Assembly: GCA_016703325.1 (NCBI GenBank)
Contig: JADJCH010000035.1
Span: forward strand, 1 to 64,000
Reading direction: 5' to 3'
Length of the DNA stretch: 64,000 nucleotides
Source of the DNA: Burkholderiales bacterium
GTDB lineage: Bacteria; Pseudomonadota; Gammaproteobacteria; Burkholderiales; Burkholderiaceae_C
Shown: positions 35,883 through 44,507 of the stretch, one piece after another
Layout of the letters: each line of letters starts with the position of its first letter
Numbering within the stretch: the stretch's first letter is position 1
Notes under the pieces: generated by a model
The model's input: the letters and a program-made list of their open reading frames with translations, nothing else
Told to the model about the DNA's origin: nothing
Databases searched by the model: none
Translations under genes and position numbers: made by a program

Positions 35883-35898
35883 TGTGACAATTTTCACA
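35883..35898. promoter_or_regulatory. CRP/FNR-type palindrome
   Basis: TGTGACAATTTTCACA fits TGTGA-N6-TCACA exactly. It stands in an AT-rich patch of the 234-base gap between the H-NS-like gene and the SRP RNA gene, 110 bases from either. A cAMP- or nitric-oxide/oxygen-type regulator of the CRP superfamily could bind; which one is unknown. Confidence 0.5.
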
Positions 35899-35994
35899 CT
35901 TAACCAGACCCAACAATCGCCCACCCAGTCTTTTCTCGCTCGCACCGCTGGCAGAACGTTCACGGCTGGCCTCAGGGGAGGGTGCAGTGTCGCC

Positions 35995-36000
35995 TACAAT
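35995..36000 (+). promoter_or_regulatory. -10 element of the SRP RNA gene
   Basis: TACAAT placed 8 bases before the inferred RNA start. No clear -35 hexamer is present at 16-18 bases. Confidence 0.5.
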
Positions 36001-36007
36001 CCGCCTC

Positions 36008-36103
36008 GACGGGCCTCCCTGCATGGGGGCGCGGCCAAACGGGTCAGGTCGGGAACGAAGCAGCCCTAACCGTTTGCCTTCAGTGCCAGGGTTCAGGCTC
36101 GTC
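36008..36103 (+). ncRNA. ffs: Signal recognition particle RNA, small (4.5S) type
   Basis: About 96 nucleotides. The conserved Ffh-binding core is present: GGTCAGGTCGGGAACGAAGC followed by AGCC, with the GGAA tetraloop region of domain IV changed to GGGAAC as in other betaproteobacteria. The ends GACGGGCC and GGCTCGTC can pair, setting the limits. With Ffh it forms the particle that targets inner-membrane proteins. It is convergent with the HDOD gene, whose stop touches its 3' end. Confidence 0.88.
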
Positions 36104-37922
36104 ACCTTCTCTCCTGCGAAATCTGCGTGGACTCCCCCTTCTGCTGGGAGCGGTACTTGTTCAACAGGTGCTGTTGCAGACGAACCCGGGCCTGTTCAAT
36201 GGCTTGTCTCAGACCCTCTGGTGTGCTCCCCAGCGTCTTGGCATACCGTTGTGCCACCGCAGCGAGCGCCTTGCCGGCTGTTTCGGGGCGTTGGGCGACC
36301 GCATCCAGCGCCTCGTGGGCGCAACTGACCAGCAGCCGCACCCAAGTGTCCGCCTTGTCCGGATGCTGCGTGGCTTGGCGCGGGGTCACCGGCGACATCA
36401 TTTCCTCCATGTCCGCCCCGAGACCCCAATGCCTGGCCAGTGCACGAGCCAATGAAGGCAGATCCACACCCAGCACGGCCATGGCGGCCGCTTCCTGAGA
36501 CAACGCAGGAGCCATCCCCGAATTGGGGTTCGCCGGTGCTTCGCCAGTCCCCTGCATCAAGTGATCGATCTGCTGTGCTTCGTCCGGGAAGTGGTACAGG
36601 ACCAGCAGCCGCCCCAGGAACTGCAACTGGGCCACCACCAGCAGTGACTGCTCGTCCAGCCCACCAGGCGCCAGGGCCTGGGCCAGGTATCCGGCCAGCA
36701 GCGCGCGGCGCACACCCTGTTCCAGCGCACGGGCCTGGGTGCTGTCAAGCGGACCCGGCCAGGGTTTGAGACTTGTGGCCGCACGCCGGATGCCGCGCAG
36801 TCCGATCAGCGCAATGGCGCGGCGCACCGTGGTGACCGGCCCCTCTTCCCTGGCACCGAAGCGGGCCGCATTGACCTGCCGCAGCAGCTCGAACGTCAAG
36901 GCCGGATCTTCCGTCACCAGGTCGGCCATGCCAAGCAGGTGCTGGGCCTCGCTGCCCACCAGCAATGCCACCCGTTGCGACAGCCCGGGCAGCGCCGGAA
37001 GGTGACCGACCAGCGGCAAGCGCTCCAGCAGCAGCGCCAGCGGGCCAGCCTTGCCGTCCGACGCCACCTGCCGCCAGCCGTCCAGCGCGCGCTGCAGGCT
37101 GCGTGCGCTGAGGTAGCGGCGTTGTTCGTGGCGGTCCACCGCACGGTTGACGATGGCCCGCAGGGCATCCGGTACCGGCTGGGGCAATGACCAGGGCAGA
37201 CGCACGATCTCCCCGTGCAGGCGAGCCACCGCAGTGGGATAGTCGGGTTCGTCCAGCGCTGGGCGGCCGGCAACCATTTGATACAGCAACAGACCCGCAG
37301 CCTGGATGTCTTGATCGATCTGGTCCCGGCGAAGCTCGCGCTCAGCGCCGACAGAGATCTCACTGGCCGGCCCGGCTTCACTCCCTGCCACGCCGAGCGC
37401 CGCCCCCCACAGGCACAGGTGACCATGGCGGTCGAACTGCAAGGTGTGCATGCCGAGATCGCCGTGCGCCAGACCTGCATCGTGCAGGTAGGCCATGCCG
37501 TCCAGCATTTCCGACATCCTCTGCGCCAGCTCGGTCAAAGCGGTGCTGCGCCCCTGCTCCTGCAGCCACTCATGGAGCGTCAGGCCCCAGCGCGGACGCT
37601 CCGTCACCACAAAAGGCCACCCACCCAAGCTGGCCACCTCCATGGGTGGCCGCATCCGAGGGTGTTCCAGCCGCGCCGCCAGCCGCATGCGATCCAGGGC
37701 TCGCTGCACGGCGGCCGCATTCGCAAGTGCTGCCCGCGGCATGAGGATCATGACCTCCTGCCGGCTGTGCGGGTCATCGGCCAGCCAGGCCATGGACCGA
37801 GAACTGCGCCCGAGCAGACGCTTCAGCCCGAAACGGCCGAAGCGTCGCAGCGAGGGCGCCTGTGCAGGCGCCTTTTGATTCTGAAGACGTGCCTCCGCAG
37901 AGGCAGAACCGAGCGCAACCAT
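36102..37922 (-). CDS. Degenerate protein-kinase domain fused to HDOD domain
   Basis: 606 residues from ATG 37922; a TTG at 38012 would add 30 residues. Residues about 25-290 resemble a Ser/Thr kinase (FGRFGLKRLLG start, MLDGMAYLHDAGLAHGDL, DIQAAGLLLYQMVAGRPAL). Key residues are changed: the loop lacks the GxGxxG pattern, the ATP-anchoring lysine position reads VMILMPR, HRD is HGD, its asparagine is missing, and DFG reads LWG. Phosphotransfer is therefore unlikely. Residues about 315-520 fit an HDOD domain (LLVGSEAQHLLGMADLVTED, ALTFELLRQVNAARFG, LIGLRGIRRAATSL), which often acts in signalling. It may be a pseudokinase scaffold. Neighbours (SRP RNA, trxA) give no hint. Confidence 0.78.
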   Translation of the reverse strand: MVALGSASAEARLQNQKAPAQAPSLRRFGRFGLKRLLGRSSRSMAWLADDPHSRQEVMILMPRAALANAAAVQRALDRMRLAARLEHPRMRPPMEVASLGGWPFVVTERPRWGLTLHEWLQEQGRSTALTELAQRMSEMLDGMAYLHDAGLAHGDLGMHTLQFDRHGHLCLWGAALGVAGSEAGPASEISVGAERELRRDQIDQDIQAAGLLLYQMVAGRPALDEPDYPTAVARLHGEIVRLPWSLPQPVPDALRAIVNRAVDRHEQRRYLSARSLQRALDGWRQVASDGKAGPLALLLERLPLVGHLPALPGLSQRVALLVGSEAQHLLGMADLVTEDPALTFELLRQVNAARFGAREEGPVTTVRRAIALIGLRGIRRAATSLKPWPGPLDSTQARALEQGVRRALLAGYLAQALAPGGLDEQSLLVVAQLQFLGRLLVLYHFPDEAQQIDHLMQGTGEAPANPNSGMAPALSQEAAAMAVLGVDLPSLARALARHWGLGADMEEMMSPVTPRQATQHPDKADTWVRLLVSCAHEALDAVAQRPETAGKALAAVAQRYAKTLGSTPEGLRQAIEQARVRLQQHLLNKYRSQQKGESTQISQERR

Positions 37923-38211
37923 CCGTGGACCGCAAGTGCACGCGACGGCCTGCACCGCGGCGGGCAGGCTCTGACACGTGACTGCATTGAACCGGCAGGC
38001 ACAGCTGCGCAATCCAACGAATTGCGGGACTGAGTCGCGGGAGTTTCGGTCTTGGGGAAGGCGCAGGAAGAAAACATCGGCATCCCGTTCCGTGTCCGTC
38101 CAACGGACTCACACCCATTGACGGAATGAAACGGTGGTTCATGACAGAATTCAACCCATGGACGATGCATCCGGCACGTCCCTGGACTCAATGCCGATCG
38201 GCGGATACCCC

Positions 38212-38541
38212 ATGAGCAGCGACCTCATCAAACATGTTTCGGACGCTTCCTTCGAAGCGGACGTGGTCAACTCCACGAAGCCGGTGCTGGTGGATTACTG
38301 GGCCGAGTGGTGTGGCCCCTGCAAGGCGATCGCCCCGGTCCTGGACGAGATGGCCAAACAGTTCGATGGCCAGCTGCAGGTGGCCAAGATGAATGTCGAC
38401 GAAAACCGCGATGTGCCCGCCAAGTTCGGTATCCGGGGCATCCCCACGCTGATGATCTTCAAGAATGGTCAGTTGGCCGCCACACGTGTGGGTGCGATGA
38501 ACAAAGCCCAGTTGACCGACTTCATCAATACGAACCTATAA
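38212..38541 (+). CDS. trxA: Thioredoxin
   Basis: 109 residues with the active site WCGPC (Cys34, Cys37), the cis-proline loop GIRGIPTLMIF and VDYWAEWCGPCKAIAP, fully typical. It reduces cytoplasmic disulfides. ATG 38212 is preferred; an in-frame ATG at 38158 would add an 18-residue atypical leader. It is followed by rho, the usual neighbour in gamma- and betaproteobacteria. Confidence 0.96.
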   Translation: MSSDLIKHVSDASFEADVVNSTKPVLVDYWAEWCGPCKAIAPVLDEMAKQFDGQLQVAKMNVDENRDVPAKFGIRGIPTLMIFKNGQLAATRVGAMNKAQLTDFINTNL

Positions 38542-38789
38542 TCCGGTTGTCTTTGTCGCCCACCTCCCCGGTGGATCGGCGAAGAGCAGCCTGCCACTGC
38601 GCTCCGCTTCGAGCGGGACGGTCGTTATGAACCGTCGTGGCGCAGGAGTCCCTTCCCCTTGAACTGGAACAGCATCAACGCGAACGGATTCGCCGTTGAT
38701 GCCAGTGGCGTCCGGAATTCGGGGGTCGGGGCCATCTCGGACGACGCCATCGGCAGCGCGCTGTCCTCGACTTCCAGGGTCCGCCCTCC
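38542..38789 (+). promoter_or_regulatory. Leader region of rho
   Basis: 248 bases between trxA and rho with no gene. It includes a small hairpin (ACGGT-CGTTATGA-ACCGT, about 38619-38635). rho of other bacteria is autoregulated through its leader; no specific element can be confirmed here. Confidence 0.35.
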
Positions 38790-40052
38790 ATGCACCTTTC
38801 CGAACTCAAGGCACAACACATCTCGGCCCTCGTGCGCATGGCCGAGACGCTCGAGATCGAGAACGCCAGTCGCCTGCGCAAGCAGGAACTGATGTTCGCG
38901 ATCATGAAGAAGCGGGCTCGGCAGGGCGAACAGATCTTCGGCGATGGCGTGCTCGAAGTGCTGCCCGACGGGTTCGGCTTCCTGCGGGCGCTGGATGCGA
39001 GTTTCCTGGCCAGCACCGACGACATCTACCTGTCGCCCAGCCAGATCCGCCGCTTCAACCTCCACACCGGCGACATGATCGAAGGTGAGGTGCGCATCCC
39101 CAAGGATGGCGAGCGCTATTTCGCGCTGGTCAAGGTGGACCGTGTCAACGGCCTCACCCCGGAGGAAAGCAAGAACAAGATCATGTTCGAGAACCTGACC
39201 CCGCTGTTCCCCAAGGAACAGTTCAGGCTCGAACGCGAGATCCGCAACGACGAGAACATCACCAGCCGCATCATCGATCTGATCGCGCCCATCGGCAAAG
39301 GCCAGCGCGCCCTGCTGGTCGCGCCGCCCAAGAGCGGCAAGACGGTGATGATGCAGCACTTGGCACACGCCATCGTGGCCAACCACCCGGACGTGCACCT
39401 GATCGTGCTGCTGGTGGACGAGCGCCCCGAGGAAGTGACCGAAATGGTCCGCACCGTGCGCGGCGAAGTCATTTCCTCCACTTTCGACGAACCGGCTGCC
39501 CGCCATGTGCAGGTCGCCGAGATGGTGATCGAACGCGCCAAGCGCCTGGTCGAGATGAAGAAGGACGTGGTGATCCTGCTGGACTCGATCACCCGCCTCG
39601 CCCGTGCCTACAACAACGTGCTGCCTTCCTCCGGCAAGGTGCTGACTGGCGGCGTGGACGCCAACGCGCTGCAGCGCCCGAAGCGCTTCTTCGGCGCGGC
39701 GCGCAATATCGAGGAAGGCGGCTCGCTGACCATCATCGGCACGGCCCTGGTGGACACCGGCTCCAAGATGGACGAGGTGATCTACGAAGAATTCAAAGGC
39801 ACCGGCAACTGCGAGATCCACCTGGACCGCCGCATGGCCGAGAAACGCGTCTACCCCTCGATCCTGCTGAACAAGTCCGGCACCCGCCGCGAGGAGTTGC
39901 TGCTCAAGCCGGAGATCCTGCAAAAGAGCTGGATCCTGCGCAAGCTGCTGTACCCGATGGACGAGATCGAAGCGATGGAGTTCATCCTCGACAAGATGAA
40001 GGCCACCAAGGGCAACATCGAGTTCTTCGACTTGATGAGGCGAGGTGGCTGA
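38790..40052 (+). CDS. rho: Transcription termination factor Rho
   Basis: 420 residues, the normal proteobacterial length. MHLSELKAQHISALVRMAE starts the N-terminal helical part, DGVLEVLPDGFGFLRALDAS the RNA-binding cold-shock fold. Walker A is GQRALLVAPPKSGKTVMM, Walker B VVILLDSITRLARAYN, and the Q- and R-loop regions (PSSGKVLTGGVDANALQRPK, GTGNCEIHLDRRMAEKRVYP) are intact. This hexameric helicase ends transcription at Rho-dependent sites. Confidence 0.98.
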   Translation: MHLSELKAQHISALVRMAETLEIENASRLRKQELMFAIMKKRARQGEQIFGDGVLEVLPDGFGFLRALDASFLASTDDIYLSPSQIRRFNLHTGDMIEGEVRIPKDGERYFALVKVDRVNGLTPEESKNKIMFENLTPLFPKEQFRLEREIRNDENITSRIIDLIAPIGKGQRALLVAPPKSGKTVMMQHLAHAIVANHPDVHLIVLLVDERPEEVTEMVRTVRGEVISSTFDEPAARHVQVAEMVIERAKRLVEMKKDVVILLDSITRLARAYNNVLPSSGKVLTGGVDANALQRPKRFFGAARNIEEGGSLTIIGTALVDTGSKMDEVIYEEFKGTGNCEIHLDRRMAEKRVYPSILLNKSGTRREELLLKPEILQKSWILRKLLYPMDEIEAMEFILDKMKATKGNIEFFDLMRRGG

Positions 40053-40053
40053 G

Positions 40054-40093
40054 CCAGGACACACGGCAGTCCTGAGGACTGCCGCGTGCCTGG
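40054..40093 (+). terminator. Long hairpin after rho
   Basis: Perfect GGCAGTCC-TGA-GGACTGCC stem (40065-40083), extended by CAC/GTG and CCAGG/CCTGG outside. It starts one base after the rho stop. No T-run follows, so it may act in mRNA stability or as a weak terminator. Confidence 0.5.
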
Positions 40094-40166
40094 CGAAGCG
40101 GACGGGCCTGCCAGCCCGGCCGTGGAGAGATCTGGGCAGACCTGATGCCAAGGGCCTCTTCTAAGC

Positions 40167-40172
40167 TACAAT
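40167..40172 (+). promoter_or_regulatory. -10 element before the L31 gene
   Basis: TACAAT 74 bases before the L31 ATG. A -35 hexamer is not obvious. Confidence 0.4.
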
Positions 40173-40245
40173 CTCCGTTTTTCCGCTGTCGGAAAGTGCT
40201 GCCGCATTCCGCAGGCGTGGCTCCCGGCACACAGCGAGGTTTCCC

Positions 40246-40503
40246 ATGAAAGAAGGCATCCACCCCAACTACCGCGAAGTCTGCTTCGTGGACCAGTCCA
40301 ACGGCTTCAAGTTCGTGACCCGCTCCTGCGCCGGAACGCGGGAAACCATCAAGCTGGACGATGGTCGCGAACTGCCGCTGTACAAGCTGGAAACCACCAG
40401 CGAAACGCACCCGTTCTACACCGGCCAGCAAAAGAGCGTGGACAACCTGGGCGGTCGCGTCGAGAAGTTCCGCAACAAGTTCAAGGTCGGCATCAAGCGC
40501 TGA
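40246..40503 (+). CDS. rpmE2: 50S ribosomal protein L31, type B (zinc-free)
   Basis: 85 residues. MKEGIHPNYREVCFVDQSNG, FVTRSCAGT and HPFYTGQQ, then VDNLGGRVEKFRNKF, match type B L31. The CxxC zinc ligands of the other L31 type are absent; the cysteines here are not paired. It makes the bridge between the ribosomal subunits. A strong terminator follows, so it is monocistronic. Confidence 0.96.
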   Translation: MKEGIHPNYREVCFVDQSNGFKFVTRSCAGTRETIKLDDGRELPLYKLETTSETHPFYTGQQKSVDNLGGRVEKFRNKFKVGIKR

Positions 40504-40545
40504 GGTTCGGAAGCCTGACGGCTTTCCCTCGCGACCTCCAAGAAG

Positions 40546-40568
40546 GCAGCCTGCGGGCTGCTTTTTTT
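40546..40568 (+). terminator. Rho-independent terminator of the L31 gene
   Basis: Stem GCAGCC-TGCG-GGCTGC, then seven Ts. It lies 43 bases after the L31 stop. Confidence 0.92.
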
Positions 40569-40673
40569 GTTCCCGGCTTCGCATGTCGGCAATCGGTGGA
40601 CTTCGGCCTGCTGCGAGAATCCCGTCACGCCGGCAGCCGCTGAACTGCTGCACCCCCTGCCTGGCGACCGATC

Positions 40674-42344
40674 TTGAAATCAGCTCTTGTCCCCACCCCT
40701 GCGCTGGTCACCCACCGGGCCGCCCAGCGGTTGCCACGCGCCATCCTCCTGCTGTTCTGCGCAGCCTACGTGCTGCCGGGCGTACTGGGCCGCGACCCCT
40801 GGAAGAACGCCGACCTGATTGCGGTGGGCCACATGATGGAGTTGGCCCGTGGTCACTCGGACTGGCTGAATCCCACGCTGCTGGGCTGGCCGGCCGACGG
40901 AGGACTGCTGCCGTATTGGCTTGGCGCGGCCAGCATCGCGTTGTTCGGACCCTGGCTCGACGTGGCCTTGGCTGCACGGATCCCCTTCGCGCTGGTGCTG
41001 GCCGCCACCCTGGCCTGCGTCTGGTACGGCAGCTACCACCTGGCACGAGGTGATGCAGCACAACCCCTGGCCTTCGCCTTCGGCGGTGAGGCAGACCGTG
41101 TCGACTATGCCCGCGCGATCGCCGATGCCGCGCTGCTCGGCCTGATCGCCAGCCTCGGGCTGCTGCAGTTGGGGCACGAAACCACCCCTGAGCTGCTGCA
41201 ACTGGGTGCGACCTCCCTGTACCTCTACGCCTTGGCGGCCAGCCAGTCTCACCAGAACCGCGCCCGCGCCGGCGTACTGCTGGCACTGCCGGTGCTGGCC
41301 TGCAGCGCGGCGCCTGTGACCGCTGTGTGGTTCGGTGTGGTGGGTGCCTGGATCACCTGGCGCTCGAAGATGCTCCCCACGCGACGGCTGCTGCCATGGA
41401 TCCTGGCCGCCACCGCCCTGGCTGCGATCCTCGCCACCGCACTGGACGCCTGGGTCTGGCGCATCAGTGACGACGTGTTCAGCCTGGCCACACCCAAGTT
41501 GGTGGCCTGGTTCACCTGGCCGCTCTGGCCCCTGGCGGCCTGGACGCTCTGGCAGTGGCGCCGGCAGCTGGGTGAACATCACCTGGCCGTACCGATCGGC
41601 CTGTCGGCTGTGGCGGCAGTCTCCAGCATCGCCATGGGCGGCAGCGACCGCGCGCTGATGCTGGCCATGCCGTCGATGGCAGTGTTCAGCGCCTTCGCAT
41701 TGCCCACACTCAAGCGCAGCGTGAGCGCGGCCATCGATTGGTTCTCGGTCTTTTTCTTCAGCGCCGCGGCACTGACCATCTGGCTGTTCTACATCGCTGT
41801 TCAGACCGGAACCCCCGCCAAACTGCAGGCCAACGCGCTGCGCCTGCTGCCGGGTTTCCAGCCGAGCTTTAACGCACTGGCCCTGGTCCTGGCCCTGCTG
41901 GGCAGCCTGGCCTGGGCCTGGCTGGTCTGGTGGCGCACCGGGCGCCATCGGCCTGCGCTGTGGAAGAGCCTGGTGCTGCCTGCAGGCGGCGTGGCCCTGG
42001 GCTGGCTGCTGCTGATGACCCTCTGGCTGCCGCTGCTGGACCACGCCCGCAGCTACCGGCCCATGATGCAGCATCTGGCCCGACTGCTGCCGGCCGAGAC
42101 CTGCGTGCAGGCGACCAACCTCAGCCGCCCTCAACTGGCTGCCCTGCTGCTGCACACTCGCTGGAGCGTACACCGCGGCACCGATCGGGAGGGCTGCAAC
42201 TGGCTGTTGGTCGATCGCCCGTTGCGTCAGCCCGTTCCCACGCAGATCGATGGCCGTGACCTCACCAGCGAATGGCAGTTGGTGGAAAGAGTGCGCCGCC
42301 CGGGTGACAAGAATGAAAGCCTGTTGATCTTCCGGCGCCGCTGA
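40674..42344 (+). CDS. ArnT/PMT-like membrane glycosyltransferase (GT39 family type)
   Basis: 556 residues from TTG 40674, no better start nearby. The protein has 10 or more membrane segments. The N-terminal part shows YVLPGVLGRDPWKNADLIAV, an acidic Arg-Asp motif like the RDE loop after helix 1 in ArnT and protein mannosyltransferases, and ARGHSDWLNPTLLGWPADGG. The C-terminal 80 residues form a soluble domain (LPAETCVQATNLSRPQLAAL). These enzymes move a sugar from an undecaprenyl carrier onto lipid A, protein or glycan. Donor and acceptor are unknown. It stands alone between L31 and the convergent phoR. Confidence 0.78.
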   Translation: MKSALVPTPALVTHRAAQRLPRAILLLFCAAYVLPGVLGRDPWKNADLIAVGHMMELARGHSDWLNPTLLGWPADGGLLPYWLGAASIALFGPWLDVALAARIPFALVLAATLACVWYGSYHLARGDAAQPLAFAFGGEADRVDYARAIADAALLGLIASLGLLQLGHETTPELLQLGATSLYLYALAASQSHQNRARAGVLLALPVLACSAAPVTAVWFGVVGAWITWRSKMLPTRRLLPWILAATALAAILATALDAWVWRISDDVFSLATPKLVAWFTWPLWPLAAWTLWQWRRQLGEHHLAVPIGLSAVAAVSSIAMGGSDRALMLAMPSMAVFSAFALPTLKRSVSAAIDWFSVFFFSAAALTIWLFYIAVQTGTPAKLQANALRLLPGFQPSFNALALVLALLGSLAWAWLVWWRTGRHRPALWKSLVLPAGGVALGWLLLMTLWLPLLDHARSYRPMMQHLARLLPAETCVQATNLSRPQLAALLLHTRWSVHRGTDREGCNWLLVDRPLRQPVPTQIDGRDLTSEWQLVERVRRPGDKNESLLIFRRR

Positions 42345-42381
42345 CTGCAGTACGCCGTCCAACGATCGGAACCGTGCGGCT

Positions 42382-43740
42382 TCAAACTGGCATTGACGGA
42401 GCCTGAGTGCGGGTGGTCTCTCCCCGGCGCACCCTCATGCCGGGCAACAGAATGCGAAACTGCGAGCCCTTTCCGGGCTCACTCTCGATGTCCAGGTGAG
42501 CCCCGTGGCGCTGCAGCACATGTTTGACGATCGACAGCCCCAGCCCGGTGCCGCCGGTCTCGCGGGATCGGCTGCCGTCCACCCGGTAGAAGCGCTCGGT
42601 CAGACGCGGCAGGTGCTGCCGCTCGATGCCCAGGCCACTGTCACTCACCTGGAACTCCAGTTCTCCGACTGAGAGCAGGCTGCAGCCCACCTCAATACGC
42701 CCCCCCTCAGGGGTATAGCGCACCGCATTGCTGGTCAAGTTGGAGAAGGCCGACAACAATTCGCCGCGATGACCGGCCACCTGGATCCCCGCGAGGGTGT
42801 TCGGTTCCGGAAACAGCAGGGTGTGCCTGCCGTTGGACAAACCGCGGGTCTGCGTCTCCACCTGCTGCAGCAGCTCGAGCAAGGACAACCAGTGGTCGGC
42901 CTGCGGACGCGGGCTGCCCTCCAGCTGAGCCAAGGTGAGCAGATCGGCCACCAGGGCCTGCATCCGCCCGGTTTGCTGGGACATCAGCGCCAGCACCCGC
43001 TGCCGCTCTGCCTGGTTGAGCGGGAGATTGGCCAGTGTCTCAACAAAACCCGCCAGTACCGTGAGCGGCGTGCGAATCTCATGGGACACGTTGGCCACGA
43101 AGTCGCGGCGCATGGATTCGGCCCGCAACCTTTCGGTCACGTCCTGTGTCAACACCAGCTTCTGGCCTTCGCCGTAGGGACGCAACAGCACCGACAAAGT
43201 CAGATCGGCCTGCGCGTTGACCACGGCAATCGGCTCGTCCGGGCTGGGCGCCTGAAGGTAGGTGACAAAGGCCGGCGAACGCACCAGGTTGGTCACCCTC
43301 TGACCCAGATCCCTCTCAGGATCCAGGCCGAAATGCTCAGCGGCGACGGAATTGCACCAGACGATGTGGTCAGAGCCGTCCAGCAGCAACACACCGTTCG
43401 GCGAGGCCTCGATCGCTGACAGGAATTCACCGAGCTTGCGGCGTTCGTCTGCGGCAAGGCGATCGCGCTGGAGTTGTGCCTTCTCGATGCGGTAGGCCAG
43501 CTCGCCCCAAGCGTCGTGAGAGCGCGGCGCACCGGCCGATTGCCCCGAACGCAGCCATTCCATGATGCGGTGCCCACGCCAACTGTCACGGGCACTCATC
43601 AGCACCACCCCCAACGCAGCACCACCCCAGGCCCCCCAACCCTGCAACAAGGGCCAGAAGCCGTCCATCCAGCGGCCCAGCAAGCCGCCCAGTGCCAGGC
43701 CCAGCAACAGGGCCGCGAGCCGCCCCAGCAGGAAGGTCAT
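42382..43740 (-). CDS. phoR: Phosphate regulon sensor histidine kinase PhoR
   Basis: 452 residues. Two close N-terminal hydrophobic segments (about 1-55), a PAS domain (about 105-205, SAIEASPNGVLLLDGSDHIV), HisKA with His220 in VSHEIRTPLTVLAGF, and an ATPase domain (SNAVRYTPEGG, VSDSGLGIERQHL, GGTGLGLSIVKHV). It senses low phosphate through the Pst complex and phosphorylates PhoB. Last gene of the pst-pho run, 49 bases after phoB. Confidence 0.95.
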   Translation of the reverse strand: MTFLLGRLAALLLGLALGGLLGRWMDGFWPLLQGWGAWGGAALGVVLMSARDSWRGHRIMEWLRSGQSAGAPRSHDAWGELAYRIEKAQLQRDRLAADERRKLGEFLSAIEASPNGVLLLDGSDHIVWCNSVAAEHFGLDPERDLGQRVTNLVRSPAFVTYLQAPSPDEPIAVVNAQADLTLSVLLRPYGEGQKLVLTQDVTERLRAESMRRDFVANVSHEIRTPLTVLAGFVETLANLPLNQAERQRVLALMSQQTGRMQALVADLLTLAQLEGSPRPQADHWLSLLELLQQVETQTRGLSNGRHTLLFPEPNTLAGIQVAGHRGELLSAFSNLTSNAVRYTPEGGRIEVGCSLLSVGELEFQVSDSGLGIERQHLPRLTERFYRVDGSRSRETGGTGLGLSIVKHVLQRHGAHLDIESEPGKGSQFRILLPGMRVRRGETTRTQAPSMPV

Positions 43741-43789
43741 GTGAAATTCCTGCGTCGCCCAACGCCCCTGCCGCGCGACGCCATCGTGC

Positions 43790-44485
43790 TCAGTGGGGAG
43801 TGATACCGGCGGTGAAGCGGTAACCGGCCCCGCGAACGGTTTCGATCATCGCAGCGCAGTCTGCGGGCGCAAGCGCCTCACGCAGCCGCTTGACATGCAC
43901 GTCCACCGTTCGCTCCTCGATGAAGACGTGATCGCCCCAGACTCGGTCGAGCAACTGGGAGCGGCTGTGCACCCGTTCCGGATGGGTCATAAAGAAGTGC
44001 AGCAGGCGGAACTCGGTCGGGCCGACCTTGACCTCGGTCCCGGCACGACTGACCCGGTGGGTGGCGGGGTCCAGCCGCAGCGGCCCCACTTCCACCGGCG
44101 CATCCAACGCATCCGGTGCGCTGCGGCGCAGCAGCGCCCGGACGCGGGCCAGCAGCTCTCCGGTGGAAAACGGCTTGGTCAGGTAGTCGTCGGCGCCCGC
44201 GTCCAGGCCCACGATCTTGTCGCTTTCTTCGGCACGCGCCGTGAGCATGATGATCGGCAGATCCCGCGTTCGGGCCGACTGCCGCCATTGCCTCGCGAGC
44301 ATGATGCCGGATTGGCCGGGCAGCATCCAGTCCAGCAGGATCAGGTCGGGGAGCACCGCATCCACTTGGTCCTGGGCCTGTTCGGCACTCGCCGCCAGCA
44401 CCACCTCATGCCCTGCGTGCCGCAGGTTGATGGCGATCAGTTCTGCAATGGCCGCCTCGTCCTCGACCACCAACACCTGGCTCAT
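43790..44485 (-). CDS. phoB: Phosphate regulon response regulator PhoB
   Basis: 231 residues. The receiver has acidic pair Asp9/Glu10-like VVEDE, phosphoacceptor Asp52 (LLDWMLPG) and Lys in YLTKPFSTGE. The winged-helix output domain (VGPTEFRLLHFFMTHPERVH and SRSQLLDRVWGDHVFIEERT) is of PhoB/OmpR type. It activates Pho-box promoters such as the one before pstS. Confidence 0.97.
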   Translation of the reverse strand: MSQVLVVEDEAAIAELIAINLRHAGHEVVLAASAEQAQDQVDAVLPDLILLDWMLPGQSGIMLARQWRQSARTRDLPIIMLTARAEESDKIVGLDAGADDYLTKPFSTGELLARVRALLRRSAPDALDAPVEVGPLRLDPATHRVSRAGTEVKVGPTEFRLLHFFMTHPERVHSRSQLLDRVWGDHVFIEERTVDVHVKRLREALAPADCAAMIETVRGAGYRFTAGITPH

Positions 44486-44507
44486 CGTCCCATCCTCTGC
44501 GTAACGT

